From: Bacteroidota bacterium
GTDB taxonomy: Bacteria; Bacteroidota; Bacteroidia; Bacteroidales; B18-G4
NCBI GenBank assembly: GCA_003648575.1
Contig: QMPN01000143.1
Span: 1 to 7,335, forward strand
Reading direction: 5' to 3'
DNA length: 7,335 bases
Shown here piece after piece: positions 1 to 4,810 of this stretch. Under the pieces are notes generated by a model. It was not told the origin of the DNA, ran no database searches, and worked only from the letters and a program-made list of their open reading frames with translations. Made by a program: the position numbers and the translations under genes. The first letter of the stretch is position 1. The number at the start of each line of letters is the position of its first letter.

Positions 1-1
1 C

Positions 2-253
2 GAAGAACAATGGTTAACTCGTATTGGAGCACTTGCTACTAGAGGAGCAGAAAAATATGGAATTCGTAATATGGATAAAGCCAATAGCGAAGTAGAACTT
101 GAAAGATTTAAAGGAAGTTTTCTAAGGCATAGTTTACAGTTTCTCAGTGGTGAACTTGACGAGGATCATTTTGCTGCGTTAGCTTTTAACGCAATACAAA
201 TAGTGAATTTAGAATGGAGGTTAAAGAATGGTACAAAGAAAAAGAAGAAATAA
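2..253 (+). CDS. dATP/dGTP diphosphohydrolase-family protein (DUF5664-like), 5' truncated
   Basis: The gene is open from the window edge, so the start is missing; 83 C-terminal residues remain. The fragment carries the sequence GAEKYGIRN early, then RHSLQFLSGELDEDH, then a helix with AFNAIQ. I recognise this as the pattern of the dATP/dGTP diphosphohydrolase N-terminal (DUF5664) family: a GAxKYGxRNW block, an RHLxAxxxGExxD block and a helical AHAxxNAxxLxxLE block. The family is common in phages; the related MazZ protein hydrolyses purine deoxynucleotides in cyanophage S-2L. Acidic residues of the GELDEDH segment would coordinate metal. One position usually Trp (RNW) is Met here. The tail is a run of five lysines and overlaps the next gene by 26 nt. 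A role in adjusting the host dNTP pool is inferred. It could be any MazG-like pyrophosphohydrolase of unknown specificity. Confidence 0.7.
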   Translation, partial: EEQWLTRIGALATRGAEKYGIRNMDKANSEVELERFKGSFLRHSLQFLSGELDEDHFAALAFNAIQIVNLEWRLKNGTKKKKK

Positions 254-398
254 ACAAGAAACTTGTTATTTAGAAGATGAAGTAGTAGAGCAATTAACAC
301 AAACAAATAAAAGTAAAGAAGCCAGTGTTTGGTTACCTGTGTTAGGAATATTTTTGGTTGGTTTCGTTATAGGATTATTGTTAGGGTTGTTACTATGA
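228..398 (+). CDS. Tail-anchored small membrane protein with glycine zipper (56 aa)
   Basis: This short gene starts at ATG 228 with a strong GGAGG site at 216-220, 7 nt upstream, inside the end of the preceding gene. The first nine residues are very basic (MVQRKRRNK), followed by a hydrophilic, acidic stretch. Residues 34-56 form one strongly hydrophobic segment that ends at the stop codon. By the positive-inside rule this predicts a cytoplasmic N terminus and a C-terminal anchor with almost no external tail. Gly45, Gly49 and Gly53 are spaced every four residues (GxxxGxxxG), a pattern known to favour packing of membrane helices into oligomers. The function is unknown; a small holin-like or membrane-tethering role is possible but not shown. 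The stop overlaps the next start as ATGA, which suggests translational coupling. Confidence 0.72.
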   Translation: MVQRKRRNKQETCYLEDEVVEQLTQTNKSKEASVWLPVLGIFLVGFVIGLLLGLLL

Positions 399-568
399 AT
401 GGTTCTTATAAGGTAAAGTTTAGTGAAGGACAGAAGAGTGTTACAACTGAAGTGGTTGTAGAGAATGAGGACAAAGATAAAACCTTAGAGGAAGCTAAAG
501 AGTTATTTGAGTTAGCTTCTGCGTATTCTAAGGTTAAGACTCGAGAAAAGTATTTCGAGCAAAAATAG
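395..568 (+). CDS. Small charged protein of unknown function (57 aa)
   Basis: I chose ATG 395 because it overlaps the previous stop (ATGA) and has an AGGG at 383-386, 8 nt upstream. The reading frame stays open back to a TTG at 329, but that extension would run through the membrane-protein gene and has no better ribosome binding site. The first half (residues 1-25) looks like two short beta strands (SYKVKF and VTTEVVV). The second half is highly charged and probably one helix (KTLEEAKELFELASAYSKV), ending in basic residues. I recognise no family. It is the last gene before the first intergenic gap, so it probably ends the upstream transcription unit. Confidence 0.65.
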   Translation: MNGSYKVKFSEGQKSVTTEVVVENEDKDKTLEEAKELFELASAYSKVKTREKYFEQK

Positions 569-570
569 AA

Positions 571-611
571 ACATATATAAACATACAGTATGTATATTAA
601 TTATATGAGGT
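571..611 (+). promoter_or_regulatory. Putative promoter/operator: TATA-like box plus 13-bp dyad
   Basis: This is one of only two real gaps in the window. It holds a TATATAA element at 574-580 preceded by a purine-rich stretch (a possible BRE), then a perfect dyad ACATAC-A-GTATGT at 581-593, then the ribosome binding site TGAGGT at 606-611 for ATG 621. If the A/T element is an archaeal TATA box, transcription would begin near position 600-605, just before the ribosome binding site, and the dyad would lie between TATA box and start site, where a repressor would block initiation. A bacterial sigma-70 promoter is also possible in such A/T-rich DNA, but I see no convincing -35/-10 pair. Confidence 0.45.
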
Positions 612-620
612 AAAACAAAA

Positions 621-992
621 ATGGTAGAAATGAAACAAGTAAATATAGAATTAGACGCATATGAAAACTATGATGTAAGAAAAGGATTGGAAGCCTTTAC
701 AGTGTTTAGGTTTAAACTAACACAAACCAACAAATGTTATGTTAGAGAAATAGCAGGTGGAGTAAGTGCTAGAACCGGTAAAGAATACACGGCTTTTAAG
801 ACGTACAGTATTAAAGGTGAGCACAATGGTGTTGAAGGTTTTATCAGAATTCCTAATGCTATGATAGCAGGAGAAATTGAGAAACTTAGTGTTGGTGATA
901 CAGCAGAAATAACATGTTTACCACACCCTAAAGGTAAGAGTTTCGTACTTGAAAAGATTGAAGTTGAAACACAAAGCACAGCAACAATATAA
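621..992 (+). CDS. Putative OB-fold / single-stranded DNA-binding-like protein
   Basis: This 123-residue protein is the first gene behind the putative promoter and lies upstream of the helicase and primase. The start is ATG 621 (TGAGGT at 606-611, about 9 nt upstream); ATG 630 is an in-frame alternative. The sequence reads as a mainly beta protein: alternating strands around TVFRFKL, KCYVREI, FKTYSI and VEGFIRI, then LSVGDTAEITCLPHPKGKSFVLEKIEVE. The last part, a Gly-Asp turn followed by strands and a basic loop, resembles the closing strands of OB-fold domains. A Gly-rich turn (GGVSARTGKEY) would be a basic nucleic-acid-facing loop. There is no acidic Phe-ending tail like bacterial SSB; the C terminus is short and Thr-rich. 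The ssDNA-binding role is inferred from fold pattern and neighbours, not from a recognised signature. Confidence 0.5.
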   Translation: MVEMKQVNIELDAYENYDVRKGLEAFTVFRFKLTQTNKCYVREIAGGVSARTGKEYTAFKTYSIKGEHNGVEGFIRIPNAMIAGEIEKLSVGDTAEITCLPHPKGKSFVLEKIEVETQSTATI

Positions 993-1011
993 GTATGTGA
1001 GGTGAACTGAA

Positions 1012-1221
1012 GTGGTTAAGAAGTATATGAACACCACAGTAGATATTACTACTGAGGATTTTGAGAAAGCTTTAGTGGATGCTTTACCTGAGTTTGTTGG
1101 TGACAACGAAGAAGTTATAGATGTTCGTATTGAAACTGATAAAGAAGGTAAAAAGGTTATTAAGCTTGATTTAAGAGAAATCTTACAGGAAACCAACGAT
1201 AAAGACAATGAGGTAGCATAA
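1012..1221 (+). CDS. Small acidic protein of unknown function (69 aa)
   Basis: The start is GTG 1012, supported by a strong GAGGTG at 999-1004 with 7 nt spacing. The internal ATG at 1027 has no ribosome binding site of its own. The protein is strongly acidic overall. It has a predicted helix (TTEDFEKALVDALPEF), a loop, then two strands (VIDVRIETD and KKVIKLDLREI) and an acidic tail. I recognise no family. An acidic partner protein or DNA-mimic-like role would fit the charge, but that is speculation. It sits 19 nt after the OB-fold candidate, and its own stop is one base before the next gene's TTG start. Confidence 0.65.
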   Translation: MVKKYMNTTVDITTEDFEKALVDALPEFVGDNEEVIDVRIETDKEGKKVIKLDLREILQETNDKDNEVA

Positions 1222-1222
1222 G

Positions 1223-1444
1223 TTGTTGTTACATTGTCCAAAGTGTAATGAAATAATGACATCGAACAAACCTGTTAATATGATGGGTTTTTTTGATTTC
1301 ACTATTTTGGCTGATGGTAAGATTAAGATTAATGGTGTGTGGAGCAGTCCAAAAAAAGAAAGCACTAACCGTATTTTTAAGAAGAAGAAACCTGTTAAGA
1401 CTAAGTATGGTGGTGTTAGTAAAGGCGAGGTAAGAGAATTATGA
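1223..1444 (+). CDS. Small basic protein with a single CxxC zinc knuckle (73 aa)
   Basis: I chose TTG 1223 because GAGGT at 1210-1214 lies 8 nt upstream; a second TTG follows at 1226. The N terminus reads LLHCPKCNEIM: one CPxC knuckle preceded by His, as in the first half of a zinc ribbon. There is no second Cys pair anywhere in the 73 residues, so zinc binding would need the nearby His, a dimer or a partner protein. The middle (FFDFTILADGKIKINGVW) looks like two beta strands. The C-terminal third is Lys-rich (RIFKKKKPVKTKYGG) and could bind nucleic acid. The stop overlaps the helicase ATG as ATGA, so the two proteins are probably made together. The exact function is unknown. Confidence 0.62.
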   Translation: MLLHCPKCNEIMTSNKPVNMMGFFDFTILADGKIKINGVWSSPKKESTNRIFKKKKPVKTKYGGVSKGEVREL

Positions 1445-2688
1445 ACAAATGGGATTATAAAGTAGTAGGAAAATTCAACGACATATTCTATAAGGACTTG
1501 CTACAAAAGAAACACATGGGAGATGGAGAAAAGTTTATTAAAACTGTTAACACTCCAGACAACGAAGAAAGTATTGAAGAAGAATTAAACACATTCTTCT
1601 ATCCTTTAGTTAGAGGACACCAAAAGTTCTTGTTAGACTCAGAGTGTATTAATGATTTACCTGTGTTTGTAACTAAGTCTGACCGTGTTGGTTATAAAGG
1701 TGAAGGATACAATTTGATTAGAGGTTATGAGACAGCTAGGTTTAAGCCTGAGAAGAAGTTTGAGTTTAGACAAATGATTGAAGACTTTGCTAGTATGAAC
1801 CATGAAAAGAACGAAGACTTTTTGTTGTGGAAGATTATATGTTTTACTAGTCTTATTGATAGGATTAATGTGCGCATTAGTAGTGCTCCTGGATTTGGTA
1901 AGGATAGTATTATGGATTTAATCAATGACTTAGTAGGAAGTATAGGTATAGTACAAAAACCAACAATTGCTAAGTTAGAATACTTAAGTTTGAATAAGGT
2001 ATTAATGGTTAATGAACTAATGAATCTTAGTACTCAAGAGTATAGGGATATTGAACAATACTTGCTTAGTGTTGGTGCGTTTAAGAATAGTTATACTAAG
2101 CGTAGTAGAGCTGGTAGTCAAGGTAAAGAAGATTATGATATAAGTAAACTTAGTTTGGTGCTTAGTTATAATGATGTTGATTGTTACCCAGACCCAGAAG
2201 CATATTTTGATAAGGTACAAACCAAACAGATTAAGGAAAGGTTTTTACCTTTTAGGTTTAACGGAGCAATAACAGAAGTTTTCCCTGATATTCCAGACCC
2301 AGAGAAAGAAGCAAACAATAACAAAGATTACTTTGTTAGTGTAGCAAGAACAATTAAGTACTTCGAGGAAAACTGGAGGAAAGAACTAAAACCTTACAGT
2401 GAACTTAACTTGGGTTTGACTGGTAGATGGAAAAGAAACTTTGATACTATTAGTAGGTTTATTAATTTGTATGCTAGGAACGAAGCAGAATACAAAGAAC
2501 TATGCTTAACGTTGTACAAGAAACATATGGATTACTTAGAAATGGTTTATGAATCAAAGAACCTTAACAGATTTACTTTGGATGATAAAGGTGAAATGGG
2601 ATTTCAAAAGATAGATATGGAAGAAGAAGCAATAGTGGAAGAAGTCAATGTGAAGGAGTGGAAAGATAGTGGTGATAAGACATGGTAA
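1441..2688 (+). CDS. SF3/AAA+-like replicative helicase (D5-type P-loop ATPase)
   Basis: This 415-residue protein is the likely motor that unwinds viral DNA. An N-terminal domain of about 110 residues precedes the ATPase core. The P-loop is SSAPGFGKDS at 147-156, with Lys154 as the ATP-phosphate lysine; the next residue is Asp155 rather than Ser/Thr. The Walker B-like strand is KVLMVNE at 186-192, with Asn-Glu in place of Asp-Glu. A stretch at 204-232 with GAFKNSYTKRSRAG resembles the SF3 B' motif. LSLVLSYND at 237-245 provides the sensor Asn (244), and RFLPFRF at 267-273 fits an arginine-finger region. The C-terminal region is helical with an acidic tail. In phages and archaeal viruses such helicases often pair with AEP primases, as here. 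The start ATG 1441 overlaps the previous stop and has GAGGT at 1427-1431. The altered Walker residues reduce confidence in standard ATPase activity. Confidence 0.75.
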   Translation: MNKWDYKVVGKFNDIFYKDLLQKKHMGDGEKFIKTVNTPDNEESIEEELNTFFYPLVRGHQKFLLDSECINDLPVFVTKSDRVGYKGEGYNLIRGYETARFKPEKKFEFRQMIEDFASMNHEKNEDFLLWKIICFTSLIDRINVRISSAPGFGKDSIMDLINDLVGSIGIVQKPTIAKLEYLSLNKVLMVNELMNLSTQEYRDIEQYLLSVGAFKNSYTKRSRAGSQGKEDYDISKLSLVLSYNDVDCYPDPEAYFDKVQTKQIKERFLPFRFNGAITEVFPDIPDPEKEANNNKDYFVSVARTIKYFEENWRKELKPYSELNLGLTGRWKRNFDTISRFINLYARNEAEYKELCLTLYKKHMDYLEMVYESKNLNRFTLDDKGEMGFQKIDMEEEAIVEEVNVKEWKDSGDKTW

Positions 2689-2930
2689 AGAAAGAAACAA
2701 TAGTTAAGAACTTCATTGACTTAGGAGCAAAGCACAAGATTAATGGGTTGTGGATATTATTAGATGATGGAGATTTTTATTGGTTTAAAAACATAGCTAG
2801 CAAACATAGATTTGTTATTAGTGGTAAGGTTCAGGAAGGAATACTTGAAGAAGAGATTGAACGTTTAGCTATGGATGATAAAGCTCGTAGTGAAGGAGAA
2901 AAGAAACAAGATACAAGTTATGTAGGATGA
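2682..2930 (+). CDS. Small protein of unknown function between helicase and primase (82 aa)
   Basis: ATG 2682 lies inside the last codons of the helicase gene (7-nt overlap), with a GGTGAT at 2671-2676 that can serve as ribosome binding site. The N-terminal half has a helix (TIVKNFIDLGAKH) and two aromatic strands (GLWILLDDGDFYWF and HRFVISGK). The C-terminal half is a charged helix rich in Glu and Lys. I recognise no family. Its place between helicase and primase, with overlaps on both sides, suggests a replisome accessory or adaptor role, which is inference from position alone. Confidence 0.65.
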   Translation: MVKKETIVKNFIDLGAKHKINGLWILLDDGDFYWFKNIASKHRFVISGKVQEGILEEEIERLAMDDKARSEGEKKQDTSYVG

Positions 2931-3784
2931 ATATGACATTTAAAACTACCAAAGAATATTTAGATTATTACACTAAAGATGGTATTAAAGTGGAAGTGGT
3001 TTATCATCCTCATAGTCGTATTGGTTGGGGTAGGAATCGTAAGTGGTATGATGGCATAATGGATTGTGAGTATAATCATAGAAGTATATTGAATCATGAA
3101 GTTGTGTTTGATTTTGATGCTCCTACCAAGAATGAGAATTGGATAAATGTAGTATCAGTACTTAAGGTGTTTGATAATCAAAAGATTAATTATAGTCTTT
3201 GGAGTACTGGTGGTGATGGTTATCATATTCATACGTTTTGGGATGGTTTAGAACAAATTAGTAGGCTTGGTGTGATGAAGAAAACAATTTTGAAGATGTA
3301 TGGTGGTGGTAAACATATAGATTATCAGTTAGCTGGTAAACACCTTATTCGTACGGAGTGGGGTTTGTACGAGAAGCTTTGTCCTTTGAGGGAGGTTCAC
3401 AAGACGCTTATCATTGATAAGAAAGGTCTGAGCCCCAATGAACTTCCCTCTTTCCTCTTTAAAACATACGTGAGAAATATTAAGAAAGATTTTGAGAAAG
3501 ATTTAAAGAAGATTGAAGGTGTTAAGGGTAATGATGATAGATTGAATGCTTTGATGAGTGGAGAGTTGAAGGTTCGTGACGGGAAAGAGAGAGTGATGTT
3601 TTATTTAATCCACAAACTTAAAGAATTGCACGCTTATGATGATGTTGTTAAGAAGATTACTTCGTGGTATCATTATAATGGTGGTTTTAAAATGACGAAG
3701 AGTCAGATAAAGTCGAAGGTTGCGTATCATTGGCGTAAAAAATATTCGTTCAGTGCTAGTTACTTAGATGATTTCATAAAATAA
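2927..3784 (+). CDS. Archaeo-eukaryotic primase (AEP)-superfamily protein, stand-alone
   Basis: This 285-residue protein should make primers for DNA synthesis. It shows the AEP catalytic signatures in order: motif I, EVVFDFDAP, with Asp62 and Asp64 for metal binding; motif II, STGGDGYHIH at 93-102, with the small-residue-rich turn and His100/His102; and motif III, KHIDYQL with Asp132. It is followed by LIRTEWGLYEK, matching the Arg-rich strand after motif III in PriS-like primases. From about residue 205 a helical domain resembles the C-terminal domains of viral primases (RVMFYLIHKLKEL and a later basic SQIKSKVAYHWRKK). No zinc cysteines are visible, no large subunit is present, and the helicase is encoded separately rather than fused. 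Start ATG 2927 overlaps the previous stop as ATGA; ATG 2933 is an equally possible start. A primase-polymerase activity cannot be excluded. Confidence 0.82.
   Translation: MNMTFKTTKEYLDYYTKDGIKVEVVYHPHSRIGWGRNRKWYDGIMDCEYNHRSILNHEVVFDFDAPTKNENWINVVSVLKVFDNQKINYSLWSTGGDGYHIHTFWDGLEQISRLGVMKKTILKMYGGGKHIDYQLAGKHLIRTEWGLYEKLCPLREVHKTLIIDKKGLSPNELPSFLFKTYVRNIKKDFEKDLKKIEGVKGNDDRLNALMSGELKVRDGKERVMFYLIHKLKELHAYDDVVKKITSWYHYNGGFKMTKSQIKSKVAYHWRKKYSFSASYLDDFIK
3388..3450 (+). other. Possible RNA secondary structure inside the primase gene
   Basis: Positions 3388-3399 (GAGGGAGGTTCA) can pair with 3439-3450 (TGAACTTCCCTC) over 12 positions, with one G-U pair. The 39-nt loop contains a perfect 6-bp hairpin, CTTATC-ATT-GATAAG at 3407-3421. 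This part of the gene also has unusually C-rich codons (AGC CCC, then CTT CCC TCT TTC CTC) compared with the T/A-ending codons around it. It may be chance, a structured mRNA element, or a region acquired or constrained separately. Confidence 0.3.
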
Positions 3785-3804
3785 GATATGTTTATAAATA
3801 ATAT
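3785..3804 (+). promoter_or_regulatory. Putative archaeal-type promoter (TATA box) upstream of the metallophosphoesterase gene
   Basis: The gap after the primase holds TTTATAAATA at 3791-3800, a close match to the archaeal TATA-box consensus. Initiation would be expected roughly 25 nt downstream, near 3818-3825, which falls inside the hairpin that follows. A sigma-70 reading (TTCATA at about 3774 and TAATAT at 3799-3804) is possible but weaker. It resembles the A/T element in the only other sizeable gap, at 574-580. Confidence 0.45.
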
Positions 3805-3847
3805 GTCTACCAATATACACCTTTGAGGTGTAAAAAATTTGGTAGAC
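3805..3847 (+). promoter_or_regulatory. Two-tier hairpin covering the ribosome binding site and TTG start
   Basis: Two nested perfect inverted repeats are present. The inner one is TACACCT-TTG-AGGTGTA at 3816-3832, whose 3' arm plus loop contains the ribosome binding site GAGGTG (3825-3830). The outer one is GTCTACCAA at 3805-3813 with TTGGTAGAC at 3839-3847; its 3' arm is exactly codons 1-3 of the metallophosphoesterase, including the TTG start. In total 16 base pairs are separated by an internal loop of 2 and 6 nt. Folded as RNA, this would hide both the ribosome binding site and the start codon. There is no U tract, so it is not an intrinsic terminator. As DNA it could instead be an operator. 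Confidence 0.65.
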
Positions 3848-4678
3848 TGGAGCTTAGAGAAGATGGTAAGAAATGCAGAGAGTCAATGGAAAATAGGAAT
3901 AGCTTTCAGTGACGCCCATATTAAATATGGGGATGAAGCGAGCATAGAAATAATTAAAGAGTATATGCGAGACAACAAAAAGAACATAACACACATATTA
4001 GATTTGGGTGATGGAGTGGATAATCCTTTCATGAGTGATTTTCCAGTTAACGCAGATTTTAACACGAGTGCTCAAGATGAATTTGACATGTATGCTGAAT
4101 TCACCAAAGATGTTCATAAGATTGCACCTAAAGCAAACTATTACATTGTTGCTGGTAATCATGATAAAGGAAGATTAAACAAAGCCAAGAACTTAAACCG
4201 TGGTATTGCTAGTCTGCGAAATGTTGCTTATGAAGCAGTACTTAAAGAAGCACTCACGAATCAAAAGGTTGATTTGTCCAAGTTTACTTTTGTTGATGGT
4301 TACAAAACCTTGAAGTTAACAAGAAGTAACAACTTAACGATTACTCATGGTGACCCTCGCTTGGATACTAATGTTAAAGGAGGAGTTACAGGAGCTAGAC
4401 GTACAGCAGAGATGTATCCTGTTGATGGTGATATTTACATGGGACATATACATACAAGTAAAACTGTTCCAAGAAGATATCCAGGAAAACACTTGTATAG
4501 CCTTCCAATGATTGCTAATATTAAAGCTATGAAAGATGTTTATTTATCGTATAATCCTTATGAGAATGGATTCATGATATTTAAATATAACAAAGAAAAG
4601 AATTTATTATTACACACACCTGTTAATATTGTGAATGGTACAGCCAATGTGGATGGTACTATTTACGAGTATAAATGA
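3839..4678 (+). CDS. Calcineurin-like metallophosphoesterase (possible DNA nuclease)
   Basis: This 279-residue protein has the full set of metallophosphoesterase motifs that bind two metal ions: SDAH at 24-27 (Asp25, His27), GDGVD at 57-61, GNHDKGR at 106-112, THGD at 169-172 and GHIH at 202-205. The group includes SbcD/Mre11 nucleases and viral DNA-processing phosphodiesterases, as well as protein phosphatases. There is no cap-domain extension of the Mre11 type and no Rad50/SbcC ATPase nearby. Its position between the primase and a PD-(D/E)XK nuclease favours a role in DNA end or branch processing, which is inference. I chose TTG 3839 because GAGGTG lies 8 nt upstream; ATG 3863 would still keep all motifs but lacks a good ribosome binding site. 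The start region is embedded in the hairpin at 3805-3847, so expression is probably restrained. Confidence 0.83.
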   Translation: MVDWSLEKMVRNAESQWKIGIAFSDAHIKYGDEASIEIIKEYMRDNKKNITHILDLGDGVDNPFMSDFPVNADFNTSAQDEFDMYAEFTKDVHKIAPKANYYIVAGNHDKGRLNKAKNLNRGIASLRNVAYEAVLKEALTNQKVDLSKFTFVDGYKTLKLTRSNNLTITHGDPRLDTNVKGGVTGARRTAEMYPVDGDIYMGHIHTSKTVPRRYPGKHLYSLPMIANIKAMKDVYLSYNPYENGFMIFKYNKEKNLLLHTPVNIVNGTANVDGTIYEYK

Positions 4679-4687
4679 GGTGAACCT

Positions 4688-4783
4688 TTGAAAGAAACAA
4701 GTTGTCCTGCGTGTAGGCATAATACAACTGGAGTCGACAAGTGCGTTAATTGTGGATTTTGTATTGGATGTTGCGCAGTATAA
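4688..4783 (+). CDS. 31-residue Cys-rich protein (zinc-ribbon or Fe-S-like)
   Basis: A very short gene starts at TTG 4688, with GAGGTG at 4677-4682 overlapping the upstream stop codon and 5 nt spacing. It encodes 31 residues with seven cysteines at 6, 9, 19, 22, 25, 28 and 29. CPAC followed by CVNCG fits a minimal zinc ribbon (C6, C9, C19, C22). The later CxxCxxCxxCC run could instead hold a second metal or an iron-sulphur cluster. It lies in the same frame as the metallophosphoesterase, separated only by the TGA at 4676-4678 and three codons, so stop readthrough would give a fusion with a C-terminal metal-binding tail. Gene calls with a usual length cutoff would miss it. The function is unknown; nucleic-acid or protein binding is typical of such knuckles. 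Confidence 0.62.
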   Translation: MKETSCPACRHNTTGVDKCVNCGFCIGCCAV

Positions 4784-4810
4784 ATATAGGATTGGGAGTT
4801 GAAAAGAAAA

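Noticed and set aside
329..394. TTG-started N-terminal extension of the small charged protein
   Set aside because: It would run through the membrane-protein gene; ATG 395 has an ATGA overlap and a ribosome binding site.
737..1365. Chain of antisense frames opposite the OB-fold candidate and the next two genes
   Set aside because: Low-complexity Ser/Thr/Leu translations typical of antisense reading of AT-rich genes, with no supporting signals.
3805..3847. Hairpin after the primase read as an intrinsic terminator
   Set aside because: No T tract follows the 3' arm, and the arm continues into codons of the next gene.
4676..4678. Alternative genetic code with TGA read as an amino acid
   Set aside because: TGA ends many genes here at well-placed ATGA junctions and Trp is written TGG throughout, so the standard code fits; local readthrough remains only a side possibility.
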